Assembly: GCA_913020295.1 (NCBI GenBank)
Contig: CAJWAA010000006.1
Coordinates: forward strand, 1-64,000
Source of the DNA: an uncultured Flavobacteriaceae bacterium
GTDB taxonomy: Bacteria > Bacteroidota > Bacteroidia > Flavobacteriales > Flavobacteriaceae
DNA length: 64,000 bases
Direction: 5' to 3'
A program made the position numbers and the translations under genes. The notes beneath the pieces were generated by a model. That model had not been told where the DNA came from and searched no databases. It was given only the letters and a program-made list of their open reading frames with translations. Below, in pieces: positions 37,655 through 47,316 of this stretch (position 1 is the first letter of the stretch; each line of letters opens with the position of its first letter).

Positions 37655-38677
37655 TTGAAAAAAACAAGCTATATCCTTGGAATAGAATCATCTTGCGACG
37701 ATACTGCAGCCGCCGTTCTCATGGACAATGTGGTACTTTCGAATTGTATTGCCAACCAAAAAATCCATAAGTCCTATGGCGGAGTGGTTCCTGAATTGGC
37801 CTCTAGGGCACATCAGACAAACATCGTTCCTGTCGTACAACAAGCTCTTTCTATTGCAAATATCGACAAAAAACAGCTTACTGCAATTGCCTACACCAGA
37901 GGTCCTGGTTTGTTAGGGTCTCTTTTGGTCGGAAGTACCTTTGCCAAGTCACTTGCCCTAAGTTTAGACATTCCTCTTATTGAAGTCAATCACATGCAGG
38001 CACACCTTCTGTGTCACTTTATAAGAAACGAAAATCAGGATCCTCCCACTTTCCCCTTCCTTGGGGTTACCCTGTCTGGTGGTCATACACAATTAGTTTT
38101 CGTAAAGAGTCACTTTGAAATGAAACAAATCGGAAAAACTCTTGATGATGCCATTGGTGAGGCCTTTGATAAATGCGGTAAGATCATGGAATTAAATTAC
38201 CCTGCAGGACCCGAGATAGATGGATTGGCTAGGTATGGTGACCCCAATGCCTTTGACTTTCCAATTCCAAAAGTGGACGGTTTGGACGTTTCATATAGTG
38301 GATTGAAAACGGCTTTCATAAATTTAATCCATAAAAACCAATCTAAAAATCCCAACTTTATTAAAGAAAATCTCAATGACCTATGTGCTTCTATACAAAA
38401 AACCTTGGTGAAAATAATTATGAATAAAATAATTCTCGCTAGGGAAAAATACAATCTCAACCAAGTTGTAATTGGTGGTGGAGTAGCAGCCAATTCGGAA
38501 ATCAGAAAGGTTTTAGATGAAAAAGCCAGGCAGGATCAATGGAGAGTTTTTCTCCCTCCCCTTCAATATACTGCAGACAACGCGGCCATGATTGGCATCG
38601 TGGGGTATCTAAAACTGTTGCACAAAAAATGGGGGACAATGAACCAATCTGTTAGTGCAAGATTACCCCTTTCTTGA
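37655..38677 (+). CDS. tsaD: tRNA N6-threonylcarbamoyladenosine transferase TsaD
   Basis: A 340-residue protein starting at TTG 37655. It has the LGIESSCDDTAAAV phosphate motif at 8-21, the iron-binding HxxxH (His113, His117) in VNHMQAHLL, the VSGGHTQLV-like segment, and an IGGGVAANSEIR/YTADNAAMIG end. It transfers the threonylcarbamoyl group to A37 of ANN-decoding tRNAs. It is divergent from tamB and followed by rsmE after 75 bp. Confidence 0.96.
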   Translation: MKKTSYILGIESSCDDTAAAVLMDNVVLSNCIANQKIHKSYGGVVPELASRAHQTNIVPVVQQALSIANIDKKQLTAIAYTRGPGLLGSLLVGSTFAKSLALSLDIPLIEVNHMQAHLLCHFIRNENQDPPTFPFLGVTLSGGHTQLVFVKSHFEMKQIGKTLDDAIGEAFDKCGKIMELNYPAGPEIDGLARYGDPNAFDFPIPKVDGLDVSYSGLKTAFINLIHKNQSKNPNFIKENLNDLCASIQKTLVKIIMNKIILAREKYNLNQVVIGGGVAANSEIRKVLDEKARQDQWRVFLPPLQYTADNAAMIGIVGYLKLLHKKWGTMNQSVSARLPLS

Positions 38678-38752
38678 GGAAAACTTAGTATTTTTAAGCT
38701 TTACTTATTTATTTTAATTAATTCGTAATTATAATTGTTACACCGTTCAATC

Positions 38753-39478
38753 ATGGAATTATTCTACAATGAAAGTCTATTTGCCGATGAAGATTTTGTC
38801 ACTTTTGGTCCGGAGGAAAGCCATCATATAAGAAGGGTAATGCGGAAAAAAATAGGAGAAATGATCCATGTCACTAATGGCAAAGGATTGGAATGGATAG
38901 GACAACTTGTAAAAACGGAAACTCGTAAAGCAATTGCAAAAAAAACAGAAGTCATTCTACATAAAGACAAAATCGTACCCTTTCACATTGCGGTTGCCCC
39001 TACGAAAAGTAACGACCGTTTGGAATGGTTACTTGAAAAAGCTACAGAAATAGGGGTAAGTGAAATCACACCTTTAATTTGTGACCACTCCGAAAGAAAA
39101 ACCATCAAAACAGAAAGAATGAAAAAAATTTTGATAAGAGCACTCAAACAATCCGTTCAATTTTTCTTGCCACAACTTAATCCAATAATATCATTTGAGG
39201 CATTTATGAAATTGGATCACCTTCAAAAAAAGTTGATTGCACATTGTCAAAATGGAAACAAGATCCCCTTAAACCAAATTAGAGATTTGAACAAAGATAT
39301 ATTGATATTGATCGGCCCAGAGGGAGATTTTTCTAATAGAGAGATCAAAACTGCTCAAAATAATTCCTTTACAGAAATTAGGTTAGCAGAACAACGTTTA
39401 AGAACCGAAACAGCGGCCATTGTTGCATGTAGTAAAGTAGCAACTCTTCGTGAAATTTCAAAAGTAGAATCCTTATAA
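38753..39478 (+). CDS. rsmE: 16S rRNA (uracil-1498-N3)-methyltransferase
   Basis: A 241-residue SPOUT methyltransferase from the ATG at 38753 (an upstream TTG at 38735 adds six unlikely residues). It has an N-terminal PUA-like part with SHHIRRVMRKKIGE, then AVAPTKSNDRLEWLLEKATEIGVSEI. The knot motifs ILIGPEGDFSNREI and RLAEQRLRTETAAIVA follow at the C-terminus. It methylates U1498 in the small-subunit decoding region. A terminator-like hairpin follows at 39496. Confidence 0.94.
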   Translation: MELFYNESLFADEDFVTFGPEESHHIRRVMRKKIGEMIHVTNGKGLEWIGQLVKTETRKAIAKKTEVILHKDKIVPFHIAVAPTKSNDRLEWLLEKATEIGVSEITPLICDHSERKTIKTERMKKILIRALKQSVQFFLPQLNPIISFEAFMKLDHLQKKLIAHCQNGNKIPLNQIRDLNKDILILIGPEGDFSNREIKTAQNNSFTEIRLAEQRLRTETAAIVACSKVATLREISKVESL

Positions 39479-39862
39479 TGGTATAAATCCAATTTAGTTT
39501 GACTATCCCCCAAACTGTATTTTTAAGACAAAGTTTAAAACCCCTAAACTTCTCAAATCACAATTAATTACACAAAAGATGGATGTAGGTCATAATATTA
39601 ACAGATTCTCCCCAGAACTATAATTTTCTGCAAGGTATTCTCAAACTGAAGAAACTGCCGCATTAAGTCGCTACCAATAATTATAAGTTTATGATTTTTT
39701 ACGGATCCCATTTTTAAAAAAATTTATGGAAAAGTGCATTGTTTTTTTAGTTTAGATTTATTGAGTTTATGGTAATCGAAGTAATCCGACTCCAAAATTT
39801 GGGTGAGTCCTGATGATATTTTAAGCATAAAATAAACCTTAATTTTTGCATATCTTTAGCGT
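39479..39862. other. Intergenic region with two successive hairpins
   Basis: Just after rsmE lies a terminator-like hairpin (39496-39524). A second perfect 7-bp stem follows, AAGTTTA (39531-39537) with TAAACTT (39545-39551). From 39552 to 39830 no feature is recognised. Close to the next gene, TATCTTTA at about 39850 is a seven-of-eight match to the -7 box. Confidence 0.45.
39496..39524 (+). terminator. Probable Rho-independent terminator after rsmE
   Basis: AGTTTG (39496-39501) pairs with CAAACT (39511-39516) across a 9-nt loop. GTATTTTT follows, a short U-rich tail. It lies 17 bp after the rsmE stop codon. Confidence 0.5.
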
Positions 39863-40951
39863 ATGGAAGCTAAAAATATTTCTCGAGGAATAATTGATTC
39901 AGTTCTCAAACTTGGATTGATTTCACTGGGAATACTCTTAATGATAGAATTGAAGGTTTTACTGGTCTATCTTGTAGTTGCTGCAATTATTTCTTTAATC
40001 GGTCGACCCATAGCATTGTTTCTTAAAAACAAACTTAAGTTTAATAATTTACTGGCGGCCAGTACTTCCCTTTTGGTATTAGTAGGTGTACTTTTCGGGT
40101 TCATCTCATTATTCATTCCGCTTGTCGTCCAACAAGGGGAAAATTTGTCATTACTCAATGTCGATGAATTGGGGTACAAACTGGAAAAATTGACAAATGA
40201 AATCATTTTGTTTTTCAATTTAGATCCAACAAACATAGAACAGTATTCCTCTGCAAAAAACATCATAAACATCGAAAACCTTGGAGTCATTCCTGAATTT
40301 TTAAATCATTTATTAAGTATACTGGGGAATTTTACTGTAGGCCTGTTTTCAGTTACCTTCATCTCGTTTTTTTTATTAAAAGACAGCCATATCCTTGAAA
40401 ATGCCATTTTAGTTTTTGTAAGCGATAAAAGTGAGGGACGTTTAAAAAAATCGTTCGAAAAAATTAAAAATTTACTTTCTCGTTATTTTTTGGGTCTATT
40501 GCTACAAATCAGTATACTAATGTTCATCTATAGTATTGTTTTGCTAATTTTCGGGATTAAAAACGCAATTGTTATTTCATTTTTGTGTGCCTTGCTCAAT
40601 TTGATTCCTTACATAGGTCCTCTTATTGGCGCAGTTTTGATGATGTTTCTGACTATGACCAGTAATTTGGAGGCTGATTTCAGTAGTGTGATACTCCCTA
40701 AGACTATCTATGTAATGATTGGTTTCTTTATTGGGCAATTGATCGATAATTTCGTAAGTCAACCATTTATATTTTCCAACAGTGTTAAATCACATCCGCT
40801 TGAGATTTTTATAGTAATTCTAGCTGGAGGAAGCCTTATGGGAACAACGGGAATGATCGTAGCTATACCTTTATATACGGCCATAAAGGTGATTTTTAAA
40901 ACCTTTCTGTCAAAAAATAAAATTGTTAGATCACTTACTCAAGACCTTTAA
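39863..40951 (+). CDS. AI-2E/PerM family membrane protein
   Basis: A 362-residue polytopic protein with about seven or eight helices. The N-terminal pair, a periplasmic stretch (about 90-145) and the late block LNLIPYIGPLIGAVLMM with GQLIDNFVSQPFIFSNSV match the AI-2E transporter (TqsA/PerM) family. The family was named for autoinducer export but includes Na+/H+ antiporters and other permeases, so the substrate is open. It is convergent with the nitronate monooxygenase gene 7 bp away. Confidence 0.87.
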   Translation: MEAKNISRGIIDSVLKLGLISLGILLMIELKVLLVYLVVAAIISLIGRPIALFLKNKLKFNNLLAASTSLLVLVGVLFGFISLFIPLVVQQGENLSLLNVDELGYKLEKLTNEIILFFNLDPTNIEQYSSAKNIINIENLGVIPEFLNHLLSILGNFTVGLFSVTFISFFLLKDSHILENAILVFVSDKSEGRLKKSFEKIKNLLSRYFLGLLLQISILMFIYSIVLLIFGIKNAIVISFLCALLNLIPYIGPLIGAVLMMFLTMTSNLEADFSSVILPKTIYVMIGFFIGQLIDNFVSQPFIFSNSVKSHPLEIFIVILAGGSLMGTTGMIVAIPLYTAIKVIFKTFLSKNKIVRSLTQDL

Positions 40952-40958
40952 ACAAGAT

Positions 40959-41933
40959 TCATTGGTAGCGGTTTAAAAGTTCTTGCTGACGTTGAATAGC
41001 ATCGAGAAATTCAGATCTTAATTTACCAATCAAAGTTGAAATACTGAGTGTGTCGTTTATGTTGGTAACCCCCTGTCCGGCAGACCAAATAGTTTTCCAA
41101 GCTTTTGCTTCCTCACTCAAGGCATCGGATTCGGTTCCAAAATTAATTTTTTTGGTTTCTTTCCATCGCTCCTCAGTGATACCCATGGCCTCCAAACTAG
41201 GTCGTAAAAAACTAGCCTTAACACCTGAAACGGCAGCTGTGTATATGATGTCTTCTGCTCCACTCTCTATTATCATTTTTTTGTACGCTTCATCAGCCAT
41301 ACTTTCATCTACATTTATAAATCGGGTACCCATATAAGCCATATCAGCTCCCATCTGAAGCGCACTGGCAATATCATTACCTGTAGTGAGGCTTCCAGAT
41401 AGAACTATTTTTTTATCAAAAACTTTTTTTACTTCGTGGATTAGTGGGATCGGATGTAGTGTTCCAGCGTGACCTCCCGCACCTGCAGCTACAACAATCA
41501 AACCATCAACTCCAGCTTGAGCTGCCTTTTCGGCATGCCTTTTTTTGATGATATCGTGATAGACCAAACCTCCATAGCCATGGACAACGTTGACCAGATC
41601 AGCTATGGCTCCCAAAGAGGTTATTACAAGAGGAACTTTGTGTTTTACACAGATATCCAAGTCTGCTTTTACCCTTATATTGGTGGGATGAACAATCAAA
41701 TTGACCCCAAAAGGGGCAGCTTTTTTACCTGTTTCATTTTCAAAAGTGGCAAGGGCCTGTTTTATTTGGATCACCCACTGTTCAAAACCTTCGGAAGTTC
41801 TCTGGTTAAGGGCAGGAAAAGTACCTACAATTCCGTTTTTACAACATTCGATCACCAATTTAGGTCCAGAAATTAAAAACATAGGGGCTGCAATAAGGGG
41901 CAATTTAAGCGACGTGTAAAAATCTTTCTTCAT
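40959..41933 (-). CDS. Nitronate monooxygenase / 2-nitropropane dioxygenase-like flavoprotein
   Basis: A 324-residue FMN TIM-barrel protein from the ATG at 41933, which overlaps the upstream stop as ATGA. It begins KLPLIAAPMFLISGPKLV, continues with VVAAGAGGHAGT (about 155-165), and has the FMN-phosphate motif LSGSLTTGNDIASALQMGADMAYMGTRF. The family oxidises alkyl nitronates and related compounds with oxygen. It is translationally coupled to the DUF4442 gene. Confidence 0.9.
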   Translation of the reverse strand: MKKDFYTSLKLPLIAAPMFLISGPKLVIECCKNGIVGTFPALNQRTSEGFEQWVIQIKQALATFENETGKKAAPFGVNLIVHPTNIRVKADLDICVKHKVPLVITSLGAIADLVNVVHGYGGLVYHDIIKKRHAEKAAQAGVDGLIVVAAGAGGHAGTLHPIPLIHEVKKVFDKKIVLSGSLTTGNDIASALQMGADMAYMGTRFINVDESMADEAYKKMIIESGAEDIIYTAAVSGVKASFLRPSLEAMGITEERWKETKKINFGTESDALSEEAKAWKTIWSAGQGVTNINDTLSISTLIGKLRSEFLDAIQRQQELLNRYQ

Positions 41934-42391
41934 GAGAGTTTCTTTTTTAATGACCATTCAAATTCAAATTCGGAAACAATATCACCAAAGGCGTCGGTGC
42001 CAACAGATTTTAATTTTAGGGTAATCGCCTGACCTGTTTCGATAGCTTTGTTAACAGCATCGGCTGCTTCAGCTCCCTGGGTACAATGAAACTTAACCAA
42101 TCCTTTCGCTTTCTTATTGAAAACCGCTTGATTATTCAGTACCAGCATAGAGACAGCTTGTTTGGATTTCCTGATGTTAAACATCAAGAAAACAGCAGTC
42201 GATAGTTCAGCGGCCATCCCTTGAACAGCCCAAAATATGGACCCAAAGGGGTTTTGATTGACCCATCGATATTTAAGAGAAACCTCTGAAAATAAATCAT
42301 CTACCCGAGTCACCCTAACTCCGCTCCACCAGGCGGAAGGAAGATGGAAAAAGGTGTAAGTGTTTAAAGAGAATAGATCAGATTTACGCAA
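41930..42391 (-). CDS. DUF4442 hotdog-fold (thioesterase-like) protein
   Basis: A 153-residue protein with the DUF4442 pattern: FHLPSAWWSGVRV, KYRWVNQNPFGSIFWAVQGMAAELS and a C-terminal beta strand FGDIVSEFEFEWSLKKK. The fold is the hotdog type found in acyl-CoA thioesterases. The enzymatic role of this subfamily is not established. Its stop overlaps the start of the nitronate monooxygenase gene (ATGA). Confidence 0.82.
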   Translation of the reverse strand: MRKSDLFSLNTYTFFHLPSAWWSGVRVTRVDDLFSEVSLKYRWVNQNPFGSIFWAVQGMAAELSTAVFLMFNIRKSKQAVSMLVLNNQAVFNKKAKGLVKFHCTQGAEAADAVNKAIETGQAITLKLKSVGTDAFGDIVSEFEFEWSLKKKLS

Positions 42392-42468
42392 ACTTATTAG
42401 GTTTGATATTTAACGTTTTGAAGATATGATTTATTCCATGATACTACAAGGTTCAGCTCTTAAAATAA

Positions 42469-42499
42469 AAAAGCAAGCTCTATAGTTTTGCTTGCTTTT
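42469..42499 (-). terminator. Rho-independent terminator of the tRNA-Arg gene
   Basis: AAAAGCAAGC (42469-42478) and GCTTGCTTTT (42490-42499) form a perfect 10-bp inverted repeat with an 11-nt loop. Read leftward, it ends in six T residues, so it terminates the tRNA transcript 11 bp after its 3' end. Confidence 0.8.
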
Positions 42500-42509
42500 G
42501 ATTAATTTG

Positions 42510-42583
42510 TGAACGCGACAGGATTCGAACCTGTGACCGTCTGCTTAGAAGGCAGATGCTCTATCCAGCTGAGCTACGCGTCC
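42510..42583 (-). tRNA. tRNA-Arg (anticodon TCT)
   Basis: The minus strand folds as a full cloverleaf. The acceptor stem is GGACGCG with CGCGTTC, the D-loop is AGCTCAGCTGGATAGAG, the anticodon loop is CTTCTAA with anticodon TCT, and the T arm is CAGGTTCGAATCCTG. The CCA end is not encoded, as usual in this phylum. TCT reads AGA/AGG, and AGA is the dominant arginine codon in the AT-rich genes around it. Confidence 0.95.
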
Positions 42584-42887
42584 TACTATGCTAAATATTG
42601 GGCTATACAATTTTTATAAGTTTTATAAGATTCGAAAGATGCTTATTTGCAAATAAATTTTTGTTTTTTCCAAATTAACGAATCATCAAAGACTTTAAAA
42701 TTGTTGAACAAATATAATATTTAAGTATCAAATTACTCTAATGTATAATGGTTATATGTTTTGTATTTTTTAATATTAATCATTAGTTTGAGTTTAAAAT
42801 TTTACCTTACCAGATAAATTAATTTTAGAATAGGGTTTATTATTTTTAAACAGTATAAAGTATTGAAATATATAATTATAGATTATT
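42584..42887. other. Intergenic region between tRNA-Arg and the PUL
   Basis: This 304-bp AT-rich spacer should hold the divergent promoters of the tRNA and of the first PUL sulfatase. It contains a 14-bp perfect palindrome TTATTTGCAAATAA at 42643-42656. No coding frame or second tRNA fragment is seen. Confidence 0.45.
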
Positions 42888-44381
42888 TTGAGTTTTTATT
42901 TAAAATTAATACCAATATCACTTTTTTTCTTCTTTTGTCAAAGCTGCCATGAATCAGTAAAGAAGTCGAAAAAACCGAACTTTATAGTCTTTATTGCTGA
43001 CGACATTAGCTGGGATGATTTTGGTTGTTATGGAAATAACCAAGTTAAAACTCCTAATATCGATAATTTATCAAGCAAGGGGTTAATTTTTAAAAATATG
43101 TATTTGACTACTAGTTCATGTAGTCCGAGCAGGAATTCAATTATGACTGGCAGGTACCCTCATAACACTGGAGCTCCTGAATTGCACACTGAGCCTCCAA
43201 TTCATATGATCAGCATGGCTGAAGTTTTAAAAGATCACGGCTATTACACCGTTTCTTCTGGCAAGTTTCATATGGGTGATTATGCCAGAAGAGGTTTTAA
43301 CCTAATTCACGATAAAAAAGAAGTTAATGGAAAAGGTGGTGAGAAAAAATGGTTAAATGCATTAGAAAATAGACCAAAACAAAAGCCTTTTTTTATGTGG
43401 TATGCATCATATGATGCACACAGAGACTGGGACAATAGTGAATTCTCAGGAACTCACAATCCAGATCAATTAATCCCCCCAGAATATCTAGTAAATGACA
43501 AGCGAACAAGAGTAGATCTAGCGAAATACTATGACGAAATTAATAGATTTGATTATTCAATTGGCCAGGTAGTAGATGAGTTAAAAAGACAAGGAGTATT
43601 TGAAAATACTCTAATTATGATAATGTCAGATAATGGTAGACCTTTTCCTCACAGTAAAACAAGGGTTAATGATCAGGGAGTTAAAACCCCTTTTATTTTA
43701 GTTTATAAAAATGAAAATATTTTAGGGGTAACAGATGGTTTGGTTAGCTCGATCGATATTGCTCCTACTATTTTAGATTATGCAAAAATTGAGACATCTG
43801 AAACATTCCAAGGAAGAAGTTTTAGAAAACTTCTCACAAACCCCAGAAAACCATTTAGGAATTATGTTTTTGCTGAGCACAATTGGCATGATTATGAGGC
43901 TCATCAAAGAATGGTTAGAGATAAAAGTTTTATGTATATTGAAAACAATAGAAATCAAATTGCCCAATTGGGACCACTAGATGCTATAAATAGTCTTTCT
44001 TTCGAGAGTTTATATAAAAAAAATATTTCTGGTGAATTAAATGAAATACAAAAAGAGATTTTTATTAATCCTAGACCAAAAGAAGAGTTCTATGAAATGC
44101 AAAATGATCATTTTCAAAGAAATAATTTAATAGAGAATGAAGCTTTTGAAAATCAAATCAATACTTTAAGAAAGATATTAAATATTTGGAAAATTGAGAC
44201 TGGAGATTCAGAGCCTACGGAACTAACAAAACACTGGTATTCTAGAAAACCAGGATCCAAGGTTAAAAATGATCTTAACAAATCAATAGAATTACTTAAA
44301 ACTAAACACCATGGAATTAGAGGAGAATTTCCTGGTCAAATAAACAATGCAATTAAAATTAACCATAAGGGACCATTTTAA
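42888..44381 (+). CDS. Type I sulfatase, lipoprotein (first PUL sulfatase)
   Basis: A 497-residue formylglycine sulfatase starting at TTG 42888. A lipoprotein signal ends at Cys20 (FFFFCQSC). Asp38-Asp39 sit in FIADDISWDD; the formylglycine motif CSPSR is at 78-82, and MIMSDNGRPF marks the later metal site. The pattern resembles heparan N-sulfatase-type (sulfamidase-like) enzymes. The start has no ATG nearby and the signal peptide fits the TTG. It begins a three-sulfatase rightward run, 5 bp from the next gene. Confidence 0.9.
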   Translation: MSFYLKLIPISLFFFFCQSCHESVKKSKKPNFIVFIADDISWDDFGCYGNNQVKTPNIDNLSSKGLIFKNMYLTTSSCSPSRNSIMTGRYPHNTGAPELHTEPPIHMISMAEVLKDHGYYTVSSGKFHMGDYARRGFNLIHDKKEVNGKGGEKKWLNALENRPKQKPFFMWYASYDAHRDWDNSEFSGTHNPDQLIPPEYLVNDKRTRVDLAKYYDEINRFDYSIGQVVDELKRQGVFENTLIMIMSDNGRPFPHSKTRVNDQGVKTPFILVYKNENILGVTDGLVSSIDIAPTILDYAKIETSETFQGRSFRKLLTNPRKPFRNYVFAEHNWHDYEAHQRMVRDKSFMYIENNRNQIAQLGPLDAINSLSFESLYKKNISGELNEIQKEIFINPRPKEEFYEMQNDHFQRNNLIENEAFENQINTLRKILNIWKIETGDSEPTELTKHWYSRKPGSKVKNDLNKSIELLKTKHHGIRGEFPGQINNAIKINHKGPF

Positions 44382-44392
44382 ATAATTTGATT

Positions 44393-45913
44393 ATGAAATT
44401 TTTTAAATCTTTATGTTTTTTGATAATTACTCTAGCTCTAATAGGATCTAAATCAAACATAAAAAATCAAAAGTTAAACGTATTATTTATTGTTGCCGAT
44501 GATCTAAATTGTGATATTGGGGCGTATGGAAGTTCATTGGCGATCACTCCTAATATTGATAAACTAGCAGCCGAAGGGGTTTTATTTGGAAATGCCCACA
44601 ACCAATATCCTTGGTGTGCTCCATCAAGAGCCTCTTTCATGACGGGATTGTATCCAGATCAAACACATATCAAATCTTTAAGGATATATTTAAGACAGGC
44701 TATTCCTGATGTAATTACCTTAGGACAAAGGTTTAGACAAGAAAATTATCATTCAGTTAGGGTTGGAAAAATTTTTCATTACCACAATCCAAGGGATATC
44801 GGAACTGCAGGTCATGATGATAACTATTCTTGGGATCAAACGGTAAATCCATATGGTAGAGATAAAATTGAGGAGTACAAAATCAATACCCTCAAACCCA
44901 AATCTTATGGAGGTACTTTAAGTTGGCTTGCTGCATCAGGTAATGATGAGGAACAAACAGATGGTATTGGAGCCAATGAAACCATTAAGTTCTTAGATAA
45001 ATTTTCAAAGAGTGGAGAAAATTTTTTTCTTGCTTTTGGACTTTATCGACCTCACACCCCATATGTAGCTCCAAAAAAATATTACGATATGCATGAATCT
45101 AGTCAGATGACAATTCCTGAGAGCTCTGATGAATATTTAAATACCCTCCCTGGTCCAGCTGCCCATTCTGTTCGTGAAAAAAAAGAGCAAAACAACTTAA
45201 ATCAAGACTTAGCCCAGACAATTAAAGAGGCTTACTTCGCTACCAATAGTTTTGTTGACGCACAGGTGGGCCGAGTTCTAGATAAACTTAAAGATACAGG
45301 ATTGGATAAAAATACGATAATTGTATTTACATCTGATCATGGTTACCACCTTGGTGAACATGGTCATTGGCAAAAGAGAACATTATTTGAAAATGCGACA
45401 AGAGTGCCTCTTATTATAGCAGGTCCAGGTATAAATAAAAATGAAAAAATTATGGATACCCCTGTTGAATTGATTGATATTTATCCAACTCTAATGGATA
45501 TTCTTGATATTGAAACACCAGAATTTGTTTCAGGAAAAAGCTTTTTTCCACTATTGAAAAATTCTCAAGCTAAAGTAAGGAGTAGTGCACTGACTGAACT
45601 CAGAGTAAATATGGGAGTAGGACCTAAAGTTCAGGGATACTCAATAAAAACAGACAGATATAGGTTAACTCAATGGGGCGAAAATGGTACTTTGGGATTT
45701 GAATTATACGACCATAAATATGATAAAGAGGAGTTGAAAAATTTAGCAGATAATGAATATTATTCCTCAACGATTGATTCTTTAAAATTAGTGATTAAAC
45801 ACAGAATCCAAGACGCAAGATCGAAACCAATTGGATTGGGGCGCCAATTTACAGATGCTCAAGAGTGGTTCGAGCCAAAGGCTATACACTCAAAACCAAA
45901 ATCAAATTTTTAA
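44393..45913 (+). CDS. Type I sulfatase, iduronate-2-sulfatase-like
   Basis: A 506-residue sulfatase from the ATG at 44393 (a TTG two codons upstream is possible). It has a signal peptide (LCFLIITLALIGS), Asp36-Asp37 in FIVADDLNCD, CAPSR at 75-79 and TSDHGYHLGEHGHWQKRTLFENATRVP late in the sequence. The last two resemble iduronate-2-sulfatase and other S1_7-type enzymes, which often act on 2-O-sulfated uronic acids or related sugars. Its substrate here is inferred only from resemblance. Confidence 0.9.
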   Translation: MKFFKSLCFLIITLALIGSKSNIKNQKLNVLFIVADDLNCDIGAYGSSLAITPNIDKLAAEGVLFGNAHNQYPWCAPSRASFMTGLYPDQTHIKSLRIYLRQAIPDVITLGQRFRQENYHSVRVGKIFHYHNPRDIGTAGHDDNYSWDQTVNPYGRDKIEEYKINTLKPKSYGGTLSWLAASGNDEEQTDGIGANETIKFLDKFSKSGENFFLAFGLYRPHTPYVAPKKYYDMHESSQMTIPESSDEYLNTLPGPAAHSVREKKEQNNLNQDLAQTIKEAYFATNSFVDAQVGRVLDKLKDTGLDKNTIIVFTSDHGYHLGEHGHWQKRTLFENATRVPLIIAGPGINKNEKIMDTPVELIDIYPTLMDILDIETPEFVSGKSFFPLLKNSQAKVRSSALTELRVNMGVGPKVQGYSIKTDRYRLTQWGENGTLGFELYDHKYDKEELKNLADNEYYSSTIDSLKLVIKHRIQDARSKPIGLGRQFTDAQEWFEPKAIHSKPKSNF

Positions 45914-45928
45914 CTTAAAAACAACGAA

Positions 45929-47242
45929 TTGACATTAAAAAAAACTTTAATTATCATCTTTGTGCTTTCAATAGTCAGTCTAAAAGCACAACAAAAAAAA
46001 GTTCTGCCTAATATTGTTTTTATTGTAGCAGATGACTTAGGTTATGAATGTATTAACTCCTATGGCGGCACTTCATATAGCACACCTTTTTTAACTCAAT
46101 TATCTGAAACTGGAATTCAATTTGAAAATTGTCATTCTCAACCCATATGCACGCCGTCTAGGGTAAAACTAATGACAGGAAAATCTAACAAAAAAAATCA
46201 TATAAAGTTTGGCTATCTGAACCCAAAAGAGATAACCTTTAGCCAAGTCCTTAGAGAAAAAGGATACGCAACAATGATAGGTGGTAAATGGCAGTTGGGT
46301 CATGATAATTCTTTACCAAATCATTTTGGATATGACGAACATATTCTTTGGCAGTTGACTACCTCTGGAAGAGATTCAACGGGATTAGACAAAAGGTATG
46401 TTAATCCTGTTCTTGAAGTTAATGGTGTTATATATGAAAAAAATGAAGGTAAATACTCTACTGATATGGTAGTAGATTATATCAATGATTTTATAAAAAG
46501 AAAAAAAAATCAGCCTTTTTTAGTTTACTATCCAATGATTCTTACACACTGTCCTTTTGACCCGACACCTCATTCTAAAGATTGGAATCCTAAAGATCTA
46601 GGATCAAAAACATACAAAGGAAACGCTAAGTATTTTAGTGACATGGTCTCCTATATGGACTTTTCTATCGGTCGGATTGTAAAGCAACTAGATAAATTGG
46701 GCTTAAGAGAAAATACCATAATCATTTTTACTGGTGATAATGGTACTGATTCACCCTTAGTATCCATGATGGACAACCTTTCTGTAGTGGGTGGAAAAGG
46801 TAAGACAACTGACAATGGTACCCACGTTCCTCTTATTGTCAATTGGAAAGGGATGATCAAACCTAACACAACTTCAAAAGCTTTGGTAGATTTTAGTGAT
46901 TTTTTTCCAACATTATGTGAGGCTGCAGGAATCCCATTAAATTCTGATTGGGATTTGGATGGTATTAGTTTTTATCAACATTTACTGGGTAATGAGAGCT
47001 CAAAAAGGAAATGGATACATACATGGTATAATAGAGACGGAGGTTCAAACCCCATGAGTGCCACTAATGAATGGGTAAGAAATGAAACCTATAAACTCTA
47101 TGTTGGAAATAGATTTTACAACATAAAAAATGATCCAAATGAAAAAAATAATATGTCAATTTATGAAATGACAGATCAAGAGAAAATGATTCGAAAAAGA
47201 TTTATTGAGGTCTTAAATTCATACAATTATTTAAGAAATTGA
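45929..47242 (+). CDS. Type I sulfatase, arylsulfatase-like
   Basis: A 437-residue sulfatase starting at TTG 45929 with a signal peptide cut after LKA. It has Asp35-Asp36 in FIVADDLGYE, the formylglycine motif CTPSR at 74-78 and FTGDNGTDSP as the later metal site. It is the shortest of the five PUL sulfatases and lacks the long C-terminal extension. It ends the rightward run and is convergent with the sigma-factor gene. Confidence 0.9.
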   Translation: MTLKKTLIIIFVLSIVSLKAQQKKVLPNIVFIVADDLGYECINSYGGTSYSTPFLTQLSETGIQFENCHSQPICTPSRVKLMTGKSNKKNHIKFGYLNPKEITFSQVLREKGYATMIGGKWQLGHDNSLPNHFGYDEHILWQLTTSGRDSTGLDKRYVNPVLEVNGVIYEKNEGKYSTDMVVDYINDFIKRKKNQPFLVYYPMILTHCPFDPTPHSKDWNPKDLGSKTYKGNAKYFSDMVSYMDFSIGRIVKQLDKLGLRENTIIIFTGDNGTDSPLVSMMDNLSVVGGKGKTTDNGTHVPLIVNWKGMIKPNTTSKALVDFSDFFPTLCEAAGIPLNSDWDLDGISFYQHLLGNESSKRKWIHTWYNRDGGSNPMSATNEWVRNETYKLYVGNRFYNIKNDPNEKNNMSIYEMTDQEKMIRKRFIEVLNSYNYLRN

Positions 47243-47316
47243 AAAATTGATTAATAATTACAAAGAATTGGTAGTTATATTCTGAATATATAAGTTGGTT
47301 TATAAAAAATTTAAAA

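Noticed and set aside
42643-42656. 14-bp palindrome TTATTTGCAAATAA between tRNA-Arg and the PUL
   Set aside because: AT-rich palindromes of this size occur often in this DNA; no position or repeat evidence for an operator.
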